Shown here in pieces: positions 50,177-60,010 of a DNA stretch of 64,000 nucleotides; the first letter of the stretch is position 1, and each line of letters starts with the position of its first letter. Position numbers and translations under genes: made by a program. The stretch lies in contig CADBXE010000001.1 of assembly GCA_902798595.1 (NCBI GenBank), positions 1 through 64,000 of the forward strand, read 5' to 3'. A model generated the notes under the pieces. The model worked only from the letters and a program-made list of their open reading frames with translations, searched no databases and was not told the origin of the DNA. The stretch is from an uncultured Erysipelotrichaceae bacterium (GTDB taxonomy: Bacteria; Bacillota_I; Bacilli_A; RFN20; CAG-826).

Positions 50177-52039
50177 ATGACTGAAGTTGAGAGAAATAAA
50201 TATCTAGAAGCATATTACGACAATGAAGCCGATGCGAATAGGCAGATGGGTTTTGCTAACTCCATCGGTGGTGTTTTAGTTTTAGGCATTTGGATCTGTT
50301 ATTTAACAGGGGCTTTCTTTGCTAGCGATTGGATTAAACCTTTAATTAATGTTATTTTCCCAATCAGCGCGTTGATTTTGTTCACCCCGTTACTTTATAA
50401 CTTCCGCTTCAAAAAGGTTCTTAGAAAGCCTAATTACAAGTTCTTTGTGGTTTTCTCATTTATCTTTGTTGTGGCCGCTCTTAATATCTTGTTACCAAAG
50501 AACTCTTTAATCGGCTGGGCGTTGTGCATTGTTGTCGCTAACCATTACTATAATCCTAAACTTGGAGGCTTTGCTTTTGGTGTTTGTTTAGTCTTAATGC
50601 TGCTTTGCTTATATGGTTCATTATTTGTTGGTGAATATGATCCTAACTTATTAGGCACAAGAATCATTGATGGCGAAGTTGATGAAAATGTCTTTGGTAT
50701 CGAAGAACGCTACGAATTATTGCAAGAACAGTTGGCGAAAGGTAACAACCGCTATTTAGAAGCTTTCACTCTTAATTATTTACCACGAGCGGCTTTATTC
50801 ACGGTTATCTTTATTGTTTCTAACGCTTTAAATATTCGTACGTATAAGTTATTAGTCAAAGAAATCAGTATTAATACTGAACAAGAAAAGACCAAAACAG
50901 AATTAGATGTTGCTAGAGATATTCAAATAGCCACATTACCAACTGGTTTTGTGACTTCTAAAGATATTGAAATCCAAGCGGAACTTAAACCCGCCAAACA
51001 AGTGGGTGGTGACTTCTATGACTATTTCCAACTTGATGATGAACATATTGCATTAGTCATCGCTGACGTCTCTGGTAAGGGCATTCCAGCAGCGATGTTT
51101 ATGATGAAAACAATCACTTGCTTCAAGAATATTGTTTCCATCTCTAAGTCTCCAGCGGAGACACTTAAAGAAGTGAATAAGACCATTAATAAGGGCAATG
51201 ATTCAAATATGTTTGTAACTTGCTTCTTTGCTATTATTAACACTAAAACGGGAGAGATGCGTTTCGCTAACGCGGGTCATAATCCTCCATTAGTGGGGCA
51301 AAATAAAAACTACAAATACTTAAAGTGTCAATCAGGCTTCGTCCTTGGACCACTTAAAGATGTCTTTGTGGTGGATGAAGTGTATAAGTTAAATAATGGT
51401 GATACGTTAACTCTTTATACGGATGGTATTACTGAAGCTAGAAATAAACACGGTTTATTCTATGGTGAAGATCGATTAATCGATATCTTTAACCATAAAG
51501 AATACTCATGCTTAGTGGAACTTCATCACTCACTAAAAGACGATATTGAAAGATTCGTTGATGGCGAAGATCAAGCGGACGATATGACCTATATCACTAT
51601 TAAATATCATGGTGATAATTATCTTTACGAAGAACAAAGATTTAAAGGTGTGAAAGAGAACTTATCTAAGATGATTCAAATGATCGATGATTTCGGTCGC
51701 AAGATGCATTTAGAAGAGATGTTCATCAATAATCTCAATGTAGTCGCTGATGAAATGTTATCTAATATTGTGAAATATGGTTACGCTGATTACACCGATG
51801 ATATATTCATTCGTCTACTTTATAACCAGGACAAAAACGAATTTGTATTAACCATTATTGACCGTGGTGTGCAGTTCAATCCATTCAGTGTTAATAACAA
51901 GCCACTTTCTGGAGATCAAGATGTCTCAAGAATGAAAGAAGGCGGACTAGGTATTCTGATTGTGAAGAAACTGATGAGCGAATACGCTTACGATTACATC
52001 AATAAGAAGAACATCGTCACTTTGAAGAAAAAGTTTTAA
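50177..52039 (+). CDS. Membrane SpoIIE/RsbU-type phosphatase fused to an RsbW-like ATPase domain
   Basis: A 620-aa protein. N-terminal ~230 residues hold about six membrane segments. Residues ~250-480 are a PP2C (SpoIIE) phosphatase: DVARDIQIATLP, KPAKQVGGDFYDYF, VIADVSGKGIPAA and TDGITEARN. Residues ~490-620 are a HATPase_c serine-kinase/anti-sigma-like domain (VADEMLSNIVKYGY, GGLGILIVKKLM). It starts 2 nt after the STAS-kinase gene. It would control STAS phosphorylation in response to a membrane signal. No sigma factor gene is in the window. Confidence 0.9.
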   Translation: MTEVERNKYLEAYYDNEADANRQMGFANSIGGVLVLGIWICYLTGAFFASDWIKPLINVIFPISALILFTPLLYNFRFKKVLRKPNYKFFVVFSFIFVVAALNILLPKNSLIGWALCIVVANHYYNPKLGGFAFGVCLVLMLLCLYGSLFVGEYDPNLLGTRIIDGEVDENVFGIEERYELLQEQLAKGNNRYLEAFTLNYLPRAALFTVIFIVSNALNIRTYKLLVKEISINTEQEKTKTELDVARDIQIATLPTGFVTSKDIEIQAELKPAKQVGGDFYDYFQLDDEHIALVIADVSGKGIPAAMFMMKTITCFKNIVSISKSPAETLKEVNKTINKGNDSNMFVTCFFAIINTKTGEMRFANAGHNPPLVGQNKNYKYLKCQSGFVLGPLKDVFVVDEVYKLNNGDTLTLYTDGITEARNKHGLFYGEDRLIDIFNHKEYSCLVELHHSLKDDIERFVDGEDQADDMTYITIKYHGDNYLYEEQRFKGVKENLSKMIQMIDDFGRKMHLEEMFINNLNVVADEMLSNIVKYGYADYTDDIFIRLLYNQDKNEFVLTIIDRGVQFNPFSVNNKPLSGDQDVSRMKEGGLGILIVKKLMSEYAYDYINKKNIVTLKKKF

Positions 52040-52071
52040 TTTATAAGATTTTTAGGAAAAAAATCGATTAT

Positions 52072-52101
52072 GCCTCCTATTTATTAAGTAGGAGGCTTTT
52101 T
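52072..52101 (+). terminator. Terminator after the phosphatase gene
   Basis: GCCTCCTA (52072-52079) pairs with TAGGAGGC (52089-52096), then a T-run. The 3' arm is also a perfect Shine-Dalgarno sequence for a 64-aa ORF starting at 52102, so the hairpin may hide that site. Confidence 0.75.
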
Positions 52102-52296
52102 ATGAGCAATACTAAACAACCATTCAAAAGACACTTTAGCCCTTTTAAGTTGGAAACACAAATAGATGTAGATATTACGTATCCGGAAATAAAAAAAGCC
52201 GGTCGATCACAGACAAGTCATGACAACGTCAAGGTCGTGAATAATAATTGCCCCGGCAAGGCTATTAAAACAAAAAAGAGTGAAAAAATCAAATAA
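52102..52296 (+). CDS. Possible 64-aa basic protein, doubtful
   Basis: An ORF starting 6 nt after AGGAGG, encoding a basic protein (MSNTKQPFKRHFSPFKLETQ...). Its second half runs through the first copy of a structured DNA repeat, which suggests a chance ORF, and a terminator stem overlaps its ribosome site. It is listed because the ribosome site is strong. Confidence 0.3.
   Translation: MSNTKQPFKRHFSPFKLETQIDVDITYPEIKKAGRSQTSHDNVKVVNNNCPGKAIKTKKSEKIK
52150..52178 (+). promoter_or_regulatory. Possible promoter TTGGAA-17-TATTAC for the tandem repeat RNA
   Basis: -35 TTGGAA (52150-52155), -10 TATTAC (52173-52178), spacer 17. Transcription would start near 52185, right at the first repeat, and end at the terminator 52383-52424. 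Confidence 0.4.
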
Positions 52297-52382
52297 AAAA
52301 AGCCGGCGGATCACAGACAAAAAAGGTCGTGAATAATATAACAACCGGCAAAATCATTAAAACAAATATAAGTTTAAAAAGC
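52187..52382 (+). repeat. Two tandem copies of a structured element (possible ncRNA)
   Basis: Copy A at 52187-52290 and copy B at 52291-52382 share the opening 16-mer AAATAAAAAAAGCCGG, then GATCACAGACAA, AAGGTCGTGAATAAT, CCGGCAA and ATTAAAACAAA. Both fold alike: an outer GCCGG/CCGGC helix and an inner CACAGAC/GTCGTG helix with a bulged A. Copy A has a longer loop. Conserved stems with a variable loop point to RNA function. Confidence 0.65.
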
Positions 52383-52424
52383 AAATAAAAGGGACGTAAA
52401 TCAATCCACGTCCCTTTTATTTTG
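52383..52424. terminator. Bidirectional terminator, 15-bp stem
   Basis: AAATAAAAGGGACGT (52383-52397) pairs perfectly with ACGTCCCTTTTATTT (52408-52422). It ends the repeat-element transcript from the left and the minus-strand fusion gene from the right. Confidence 0.85.
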
Positions 52425-52434
52425 GTATTTTAGA

Positions 52435-54435
52435 TTATTCTTCTTTAAACATATCTGTGGATAAGTATCTTTCACCAGTATCTGGTAATAAGACCACGAT
52501 AGTTTTACTTTGATTTTCTTTTCTTTGAGCTAAGATAGTAGCCGCTTTCACAGCAGCGCCACTAGAGATACCCACTAATAAGCCTTCTTTTCTTGCTAAT
52601 GTTCTACCAGTAGCGAAGGCATCTTCGTTAGATACTGTGATAATCTCATCATAGATATCAGTGTTAAGTGTCTGAGGAACAAAGCCCGCACCAATACCTT
52701 GAATCTTGTGTGGACCAGGTGTGCCTTTAGAAAGAACTGGTGAGGATTCTGGTTCAACAGCGACAATCTTAATATTTGGATTTTGTTCTTTTAAGTATTT
52801 ACCAACACCAGAGATAGTGCCACCTGTACCAACACCTGCGACAAAGATATCCACTCTACCACTTAATTGTTCAAAGATTTCTGGACCAGTTGTTAAGTAG
52901 TGGGCATTTGGATTTTCTGGGTTAGTGAATTGAGAAGGAATAACGCTATTTGGATATTCTTTATGTAATTCTTCCGCTTTAGCGATTGCACCTTTCATAC
53001 CTAATTTTCCATCAGTGAGAACGAGTTCCGCACCATAGGCTTTAAGAAGGTTTCTTCTTTCCATAGACATGGTATCTGGCATAACCACGATGAAGCGATA
53101 GCCACGAGCCGCAGCGATCATCGCTAAACCAATACCAGTATTACCACTTGTTGGTTCAATTAAGATGGTGTTCTTATTGATTAAGCCATCTTTTTCCGCT
53201 TTATCAATCATCGCTTTAGCGATTCTGTCTTTGACAGAACCTGCTGGGTTGAAGTATTCAACCTTAGCGATAATTCTAGCGTTTAATTTTAAGTTGTTTT
53301 CGTAGTTTGTGAGCTCCACTAAAGGAGTTTTACCGACTGCTTCGTCGACATGTTTATAAATCATTTTTCTATTAGTCCTTTCGATGTCGTTTAGTTTATT
53401 AACTAAACCGTTTAATAATGGTTCAAATTTTACACCGTACCAGTGAATCTTATCACTTTGGGTGTAGTTAATACATCGATAGACGTAATCAGCGGCGATT
53501 TTCACTGAAAGATATAAGTCTCTGTTCTTGAGATATGAAGCCACGAATGTAGATGAAAAGACATCACCTGTTCCATGATAACCTTCCCCAATCTTATGAT
53601 GTTTGTAGTATTGGAAGTAATTATCGTAGTACATATAAACACCTGTGGTGTTCTTTTTAAGACTTACATCAGTCAAAATGATTTTCGCATCTGTATATTT
53701 ACGTAATTCTTTTAATAAGTTTTCAATGTATTCTTGATCATACTGTTCTTGATAAGGAATACCTGTCATAAAGCATGCTTCAGTAATGTTAGGTAAAATC
53801 ACATCCGCAATTTTGATTAATTCACGCATCTTGATTGCGTAATCAATGTTAAAGGCGGGATAAAGTTTACCTTTATCACCCATTGCTGGATCAATAATAA
53901 CCAATGCTTTTTCTTTCTTGCATTGTTGAATGGCTCTAATAGTGAAATCCACTAAAGAGATGCTACCTAAATAACCAGTGTATACTGCATCAAATTTAAG
54001 CTTTTCATCTTTCCAGTGATTTAAGAACTTCGCTAGTTCTTCGTCCATATCTTTGTACTGGAAGTTTTTAAATCCAGAAGTATGGGTTGAAAGAATGGAA
54101 GTTGGTAAAATCGCTGTTTCATAACCACAGGCACTTAAGATAGGTAATGCCACTGTAATAGAGCATTGACCATAGCAGGAGACATCTTGAATGGTTAAGA
54201 TCTTTTTATCACGATTCTCTAATGATGGTTCTTCGTTAATGTCGAAAAATAATTCATTAACGTTTAAGGCATACTTTTCAGCAAATAAGACGATTTTATC
54301 GTAGCTCATTTCGCTTTCACCTTTTTCAATTTTGCTAATCATTGACTTATCACAATAGCCGAGAGAAGCGGCTAATTCTGATTGAGTCATATGGAATCTT
54401 TGTCTAATTTTTTTAACTAATAATCCGAATTTCAT
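52435..54435 (-). CDS. Fusion: XRE HTH, pyridoxal kinase (PdxY-like), cysteine synthase
   Basis: A 666-aa three-domain protein. Residues 1-62: XRE helix-turn-helix ([20 protein letters not shown]). Residues ~75-340: PLP-salvage kinase ([36 protein letters not shown]). Residues 358-666: cysteine synthase/O-acetylserine sulfhydrylase ([10 protein letters not shown] with the PLP Lys, [22 protein letters not shown]). AAAGGA and an ATG at 53364 remain in frame at the junction, so the synthase may also be made alone. The start at 54435 is preferred: TATACT ends 6 nt upstream. An assembly error that removed a stop is possible. Confidence 0.82.
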   Translation of the reverse strand: MKFGLLVKKIRQRFHMTQSELAASLGYCDKSMISKIEKGESEMSYDKIVLFAEKYALNVNELFFDINEEPSLENRDKKILTIQDVSCYGQCSITVALPILSACGYETAILPTSILSTHTSGFKNFQYKDMDEELAKFLNHWKDEKLKFDAVYTGYLGSISLVDFTIRAIQQCKKEKALVIIDPAMGDKGKLYPAFNIDYAIKMRELIKIADVILPNITEACFMTGIPYQEQYDQEYIENLLKELRKYTDAKIILTDVSLKKNTTGVYMYYDNYFQYYKHHKIGEGYHGTGDVFSSTFVASYLKNRDLYLSVKIAADYVYRCINYTQSDKIHWYGVKFEPLLNGLVNKLNDIERTNRKMIYKHVDEAVGKTPLVELTNYENNLKLNARIIAKVEYFNPAGSVKDRIAKAMIDKAEKDGLINKNTILIEPTSGNTGIGLAMIAAARGYRFIVVMPDTMSMERRNLLKAYGAELVLTDGKLGMKGAIAKAEELHKEYPNSVIPSQFTNPENPNAHYLTTGPEIFEQLSGRVDIFVAGVGTGGTISGVGKYLKEQNPNIKIVAVEPESSPVLSKGTPGPHKIQGIGAGFVPQTLNTDIYDEIITVSNEDAFATGRTLARKEGLLVGISSGAAVKAATILAQRKENQSKTIVVLLPDTGERYLSTDMFKEE

Positions 54436-54441
54436 GGCAAA

Positions 54442-54471
54442 AGTATATAACAAAAGTTGAATGACACTCAA
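54442..54471 (-). promoter_or_regulatory. Promoter TTGAGT-18-TATACT of the kinase-synthase fusion
   Basis: On the minus strand, -35 TTGAGT (54471-54466) and -10 TATACT (54447-54442), then 6 nt to the ATG at 54435: leaderless layout. Confidence 0.55.
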
Positions 54472-54524
54472 CTATTATGCATCGTAAATTTGTATTATGT
54501 TATTTTAATATCAACAGCATATGC

Positions 54525-54530
54525 TATGAT
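54525..54530 (+). promoter_or_regulatory. Extended -10 TGCTATGAT before the ABC exporter
   Basis: TATGAT preceded by TGC ends 7 nt before the ATG at 54538. With no Shine-Dalgarno sequence, the transcript looks leaderless; it is divergent from the fusion gene. Confidence 0.5.
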
Positions 54531-54537
54531 ATTAACA

Positions 54538-56349
54538 ATGATAAATAAAGTTAGTGACTCATATAGACATCATATTATTAGTATTGCTTTAGGGCCATTT
54601 TTAAAGGCTATTGAAGCATTTTTTGATTTACTTATTCCTTTATTTATGAAAGCCATTATTGATTTAAACCAATATGGTAATCCAAGCACTATTCCAAATA
54701 AGATTTCTTCTAGCGTTGCTAGTTTTATAAGAGCATTCAATCCATCCGCTAATAATGTGGGCGATGCTTTAATGGGCGGACTCATTATTTTACTGATGGG
54801 TATTATTGGTTATGTCATTACGATGTTTAGTCAATATCTTGCCGCGCGTAGCTCCGTTGATGTTGGTACAGAAATTAGAGAAGCTTTATATCGTAAGATG
54901 CTTGTTCTTTCCAAAAAAGAAAGAGAAGAAGTTGGTCCAGGTAAGTTACTAACCGTTCTAAACAGCGACACATATCAATTACAACATGGTGTGTTGTTCT
55001 TTGTTAGATTAGCGGTACGTGCTCCATTCATTTTATTAGGCTCATTAATTATGTCCTTTGTCCTTGACTGGAGAGTGGGGTTAGTTTTCTTAGCAATTGT
55101 TCCAATTATCTTCTTAGTGAACTTCCTAGTTCTTAGAAAATCCTCTAAGGGTTATGTTGATATTCAAAATGATTTAGATGAGTTATCCAATAAGACTAGT
55201 GAAACCACTGATGGGGCAAGAGTCGTTAGGGCGTCTAATCAACAAGAAAATGAAGATCAAGAATTCGCTACTAAAACAGAAGTCTATCAAGAAAAGGCTA
55301 TTAAAGTTAATCGCGTTAATTCATTGATCAACCCATTAACTTTTGCGATTACCTCAATCGTTTTAATTATCATCATTCTTTTACTTAAAGATTCTCTCTT
55401 CAGTGGAGACAATACTTTAATTGCCTCAACGATTATCGCTGAGATGGCATATCTATCACAAATCTTCTTTGTGGTTACTCAATTCTCGATGGTGGTTATT
55501 GAACTAGTTAAGGCCCATGTTTCCTCTAAACGAATTGATTCCATTTTGCGTATTGAACCAGCAATTAAAAACGGCAACGATATCTCCGTTAAATTAAGTG
55601 GTCCAATTATTAAATTTAACCACGTGTCGTTTACTTTTAATGATAACAAAGGTTATTTCCTAAAAGATTTAGACTTTGAAATTAGAAAAGGTGAAACGTT
55701 TGGTATTATCGGTGGAACCGGTAGTGGTAAGTCCACAGTCATTAACTTAATTGAAAGATTCTATGATGCGAATAAGGGTGAAATACTATATCGCGGTAAA
55801 CCTATTAAGAGTTATCCATTAACCACTTTAAGAAATGATATTGGTTTAGTTAATCAAAAGTCCTCATTATTTAAAGGCACTATTAAGTCTAACTATTTAA
55901 TGAGTAATCCATATGCAACAGATGCAGATATTATCCAAGCCTTAAAAGACGCGCAAGCATATGAATTCGTTTCTAAATATGAAGATGGTATTAACCACGA
56001 AGTTAATGAAGGTGGTATGAACTTTTCTGGTGGCCAAAGACAAAGACTTTGTATTGGTCGTGCATTAGTGAGAAAGCCACACTTATTAATCTTAGATGAC
56101 GCGACAAGCGCTTTAGACTTATTAACCGATAAAAGAGTTAGAGAAGTCATTAATTCTTATGATGATATGACTAAGGTCATTGTCTCCCAAAGAGTGGCCA
56201 CAATTCAAAACGCTGATTATATCTTGGTCTTAGAAGGTGGCAAGGTCGTTGGTCTTGGTAAACATCAAGACTTATTAAAAGACTGCCCAATCTATAAAGA
56301 GATTTATCAAACACAAATTAAGAAAGGTAAGTATGAACGCAAAGAATAG
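54538..56349 (+). CDS. ABC exporter half-transporter 1 (degenerate-site subunit)
   Basis: A 603-aa half-transporter with six membrane segments and a C-terminal ATPase: Walker A GGTGSGKST, signature FSGGQRQRL, Walker B LLILDDATSALD. The residue after the Walker B Asp is Asp instead of Glu, as in the degenerate half of heterodimeric exporters such as TM287/288 or BmrC. The start at 54538 is preferred over upstream ATGs. The next gene overlaps its end. Confidence 0.9.
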   Translation: MINKVSDSYRHHIISIALGPFLKAIEAFFDLLIPLFMKAIIDLNQYGNPSTIPNKISSSVASFIRAFNPSANNVGDALMGGLIILLMGIIGYVITMFSQYLAARSSVDVGTEIREALYRKMLVLSKKEREEVGPGKLLTVLNSDTYQLQHGVLFFVRLAVRAPFILLGSLIMSFVLDWRVGLVFLAIVPIIFLVNFLVLRKSSKGYVDIQNDLDELSNKTSETTDGARVVRASNQQENEDQEFATKTEVYQEKAIKVNRVNSLINPLTFAITSIVLIIIILLLKDSLFSGDNTLIASTIIAEMAYLSQIFFVVTQFSMVVIELVKAHVSSKRIDSILRIEPAIKNGNDISVKLSGPIIKFNHVSFTFNDNKGYFLKDLDFEIRKGETFGIIGGTGSGKSTVINLIERFYDANKGEILYRGKPIKSYPLTTLRNDIGLVNQKSSLFKGTIKSNYLMSNPYATDADIIQALKDAQAYEFVSKYEDGINHEVNEGGMNFSGGQRQRLCIGRALVRKPHLLILDDATSALDLLTDKRVREVINSYDDMTKVIVSQRVATIQNADYILVLEGGKVVGLGKHQDLLKDCPIYKEIYQTQIKKGKYERKE

Positions 56350-58066
56350 ATTATTTACATATCTAAAAGCTAAACGCGGTCAGTTATTACTCGCCATTCT
56401 TTTCGCCTTGCTCTTTGTCGTGGCGCAAATCGCTCAACCATTCTTGCTAGGTAAAGCGCTTGATGCTTCTTCTCCAGAAGTAAATAATCAAAACTTATTT
56501 AATATTTATATCTTTATTGCCTTAGGCCTTGTGGTCATCGGTGTAATATTCGGTTATCTATTTGAAGTCATTGTGATGAACATTTCTCAAAAGGTTATTA
56601 AGCAAGCTAGAGATGATGTGTATCAAAAGATTAACTCTATCTCCATTAAAGACTTTGATATGAAGAGACATGGTGATATTGTTCAACTTGAAATTAGAGA
56701 TATGGAAAACTTCGCGATGGGTATGTTCGCAGTTTTCAAAACCTTAATGCAAGGTGTCTTAACTATTATCATTACCATCATCCTAATGGTGTTAGTGAAC
56801 TGGATTCTTGCTTTAGTCGTCATCATCCTAACCCCATTATCTGTCTTAATGGCGAGAATCGTTTCTAGGTTCTCCTATAAACACTATAAAAAGCAATCAG
56901 AACTACAAGCTTCGTTGAACGCTAGTAGCTTAGAAACACTCAATAATATCGATATTGTGCAGTCTTTAAACTATGAAGAAGCTTCTATTAAGACATTTAA
57001 CGAAATTAACCAAAAACTACAAAAAGAAGGGAGAATTGCGCAGTTTTCTGCTTCTTGGGTTAATCCTTCAACCCGTTTAGTTAATAACGTTATTTACGTC
57101 ATTATAGGTGTTATTGGTATTGTCATGCTTTCTAATCACGATGCGCTTTTAACTGTTGCTGCGGTCATGTCTATTGGTCGTTTATCTAGTTTCTTAAGTT
57201 ACACAAATCAATACTCAAAACCATTTAATGAAGTAAGTAATGTTGTCGCAGAATTTGAAAACGCGAAAGCTTCATTTAAACGTATTAATGATTTCTTAAA
57301 TATCATCGATGATGAAGATAAAGGTAAAGATGAAATCAAAGAGATTAAAAGCATTGAATTTAAGAAGATGTCTTTCTCTTATGATGTTGATAGACCATTA
57401 ATTAATAACTTCAACTTAAAGATATCTAAAGGACAAAAGGTCGCTATCGTTGGTCCTACAGGCGCGGGTAAAACTACTTTAATTAACTTATTAATGAGAT
57501 TCTATGATCCTAATGATGGTTCAATCCTCATTAACAAGAAACCATATGAAGAAATTAGAAAAGAATCTTTAAGAAATAAAGTGGGTATGGTTCTTCAAGA
57601 TACCTGGATTTTTAAAGGCACAATCTTAGATAATATTCGTTATTTCAAGAAAGACGCTTCTCAAAAAGAAGTGAGAGAAGCGGCAAAGAAAGCACACGCT
57701 GATATCTTTATTAATACCTTACCTAATGGCTACTTAACTGAGGTCAGTAATAAACATGGTCTATCTGAAGGTCAAAGACAAATGATTGCGATTGCTAGAA
57801 TCATGCTCCTTAATCCTGAACTAGTTATTTTAGATGAAGCCACATCTAATATTGATACGCGTAGTGAGAAGCTCATTACAGACGCATTTGATTTAATGAT
57901 GAAAGAGAAAACATCTATTGTTATCGCTCATAGATTATCGACGATTGAAAAAGCCGATATCATTATCGTTATGAGAGATGGCAAAATAGTGGAAACAGGT
58001 AATCATGCTGATTTAATGAAGAAACAAGGATTCTATTACGAGTTATATTCTTCTCAATATAAATAG
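56333..58066 (+). CDS. ABC exporter half-transporter 2 (catalytic subunit)
   Basis: A 577-aa half-transporter with six membrane segments. Walker A GPTGAGKTT, signature LSEGQRQM, Walker B LVILDEATSNID with a normal catalytic Glu, and AHRLSTIEKAD. It overlaps subunit 1 by 17 nt; AAAGGTAAG precedes the ATG. Together the pair forms a heterodimeric multidrug or lipid exporter. Confidence 0.93.
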   Translation: MNAKNRLFTYLKAKRGQLLLAILFALLFVVAQIAQPFLLGKALDASSPEVNNQNLFNIYIFIALGLVVIGVIFGYLFEVIVMNISQKVIKQARDDVYQKINSISIKDFDMKRHGDIVQLEIRDMENFAMGMFAVFKTLMQGVLTIIITIILMVLVNWILALVVIILTPLSVLMARIVSRFSYKHYKKQSELQASLNASSLETLNNIDIVQSLNYEEASIKTFNEINQKLQKEGRIAQFSASWVNPSTRLVNNVIYVIIGVIGIVMLSNHDALLTVAAVMSIGRLSSFLSYTNQYSKPFNEVSNVVAEFENAKASFKRINDFLNIIDDEDKGKDEIKEIKSIEFKKMSFSYDVDRPLINNFNLKISKGQKVAIVGPTGAGKTTLINLLMRFYDPNDGSILINKKPYEEIRKESLRNKVGMVLQDTWIFKGTILDNIRYFKKDASQKEVREAAKKAHADIFINTLPNGYLTEVSNKHGLSEGQRQMIAIARIMLLNPELVILDEATSNIDTRSEKLITDAFDLMMKEKTSIVIAHRLSTIEKADIIIVMRDGKIVETGNHADLMKKQGFYYELYSSQYK

Positions 58067-58078
58067 AGGAGAGATATT

Positions 58079-58699
58079 ATGGCTAAAGGTGGAAAACATA
58101 AACTAACCGCTAAACGCATTGCCTTAATAATGGCGATTATCTCTTTAGTGTCTTTTCTTTATAAATTAGGTCTAGGTATTTTATCTAGTTCGATGATTTT
58201 AATTGTAGCCTCGATCTCTACATTAATCGTTTGCGTTTGTAAGTTCTTATTCTGGCATAAGATGAATGGCACAAGAAGCGAGAAAAAGAGAACCTATTTC
58301 TTCATGATGACATTAGCGTTAGCCTTTGGTGTTTTATTCTTGCTATTTGCCGTACTTAAAGTAGGTGGCATTGATACCTCTAGTAAGAATAACTTCGAAG
58401 GCATTATTGGTTATATCTTTATTGCCTTTGTCATCTTGATGTTTGTTTTATCAATTATCAATTTAAAAGGTGCATTAGAAAAAGATGACTTGGTGGTCAT
58501 CGGTATTAAGGAAATGATCTTTGTTTCCGCTTTAGCGGACGCTGTAATTATTGAAGAATTCTTATATAAAGTGATACTTAAGTATCAAGGCATTCCATTT
58601 ATGGGATTAATAAATAACTACTTTCCACTTATTACAGCGGTAGCAATGTTATTAGTGCCACTTCACATGTTTAAAAGATTTAGGAATTACGAAGCTTAA
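58079..58699 (+). CDS. Multi-pass membrane protein, function unknown
   Basis: A 206-aa protein with about five hydrophobic segments and a basic N-terminus (MAKGGKHKLTAKR). AGGAG lies 8 nt upstream. It follows the exporter by 12 nt and is probably in its operon. Its end overlaps the convergent permease gene by 4 nt. Confidence 0.6.
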   Translation: MAKGGKHKLTAKRIALIMAIISLVSFLYKLGLGILSSSMILIVASISTLIVCVCKFLFWHKMNGTRSEKKRTYFFMMTLALAFGVLFLLFAVLKVGGIDTSSKNNFEGIIGYIFIAFVILMFVLSIINLKGALEKDDLVVIGIKEMIFVSALADAVIIEEFLYKVILKYQGIPFMGLINNYFPLITAVAMLLVPLHMFKRFRNYEA

Positions 58700-60000
58700 A
58701 GCATTATCACTAACATTCCTAATGCTGTAGCGATAACAGGAACAGAAATAATTACGCCATATTTGACGAATTGTTTAAATGTGTATTTAACATCGTATTT
58801 AGTTAATAAGTTTTCAAACATGATACCAGCGAGCGCGCCAACTGGTGTTAAGAAAGCACCGATGTTACTACCAATGATGGTGGCGTATATTGCTTGATAA
58901 TATTTAACACCTTCTAAGGCTACTGGGATATCCGCGTAAAGGATAGACATTGGGATATTGTTGACCATATTCGCGGCTAAGAAGGAAGATGTACCATAAC
59001 CAAAGATAGGGGACACGTGGCTTAATAATTCACCAATTTTAGTAGCGATTCCTTGGTAGTGGAGGGCAATAACCACAATCGACATTGATAGGACAAATGG
59101 AATTAATTGATAAGGTAATCTCTTTAAAGAATTGGTTAAGAAATGCCATTGTTTTCTTCTGACTAATCTAGTGATGATAATGAACACTAATAAGGATGAA
59201 GCGCATATCAAAGATATGAGCCACATATCTAAACCAATATATGGGGAAATGATTAAGAAGATTAAACAAGCACCTAAATGGGCAATGCCAATAATTAAAT
59301 CAAGTTTACTTTCAATCTTAACTACTTCACAATCGTCACAATTAAGTGGTTCTTTGTGTTGCTTAATGAATAATAAACGAATTAACACTAATTCAATGAA
59401 ACCCGCACATAAGGTTGGGATAGCCATCACTTTGAAATACTCGATGAAGTTAATACCTGCACTCGTGGCTAAATAGATATTCGTTGGGTTACCAATAATA
59501 AACATCATTGACCATGTATTAGCGGCAGTGAATTCTGCGATTAAATATGGTAAAGGGCAAATCTTAGTTCTCTTACAGAAGAAACAGATAAATGGTGTGA
59601 AAGTAAGAATCACAATATCGTTAGAGGTAAATACTGTTAAGAAAGAGACCAAGAAGTATAACGCAAAGAATAATGTTAATTGACTATTCTTAGCTTTAGA
59701 AACCGCTAAGGAAGCAAGATATTTAAATAGACCAACTTCATCCAAAAAGATAGAAAGAATGGTCATTGAGAAAAACAACACTAAGATTTTTAACGGATTA
59801 ACAGCGGAGCTGCTGGTCCAAGAGTCCTTAATTTCATTAATTGGACATAATTGTGCAATTACTAAGATTAACGCTCCAATGATAGCGGCAACCCAATAGG
59901 TATCTAAAGTGACCTTACCTAACTTGATTCTTGGGAAGAACAGTGTGGAGAGGGTGATACCGAGGAATGTCACAATGCTAATAATTAAGGTTGCAATCAT
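58696..60000 (-). CDS. ArsB/SLC13-like ion or anion permease
   Basis: A 434-aa membrane protein with about 11 hydrophobic segments in two similar halves, matching the ArsB/NhaD/SLC13 (CitMHS) superfamily: VFTSNDIVILTFTPF in the first half and NMVNNIPMSIL plus GSNIGAFLTPVGALAGI in the second. The substrate is unclear. The start at 60000 is chosen for the -10 TATGAT ending 10 nt upstream with TTGCAT at 16 bp. Confidence 0.85.
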   Translation of the reverse strand: MIATLIISIVTFLGITLSTLFFPRIKLGKVTLDTYWVAAIIGALILVIAQLCPINEIKDSWTSSSAVNPLKILVLFFSMTILSIFLDEVGLFKYLASLAVSKAKNSQLTLFFALYFLVSFLTVFTSNDIVILTFTPFICFFCKRTKICPLPYLIAEFTAANTWSMMFIIGNPTNIYLATSAGINFIEYFKVMAIPTLCAGFIELVLIRLLFIKQHKEPLNCDDCEVVKIESKLDLIIGIAHLGACLIFLIISPYIGLDMWLISLICASSLLVFIIITRLVRRKQWHFLTNSLKRLPYQLIPFVLSMSIVVIALHYQGIATKIGELLSHVSPIFGYGTSSFLAANMVNNIPMSILYADIPVALEGVKYYQAIYATIIGSNIGAFLTPVGALAGIMFENLLTKYDVKYTFKQFVKYGVIISVPVIATALGMLVIML

Positions 60001-60010
60001 ACAAATGAGT

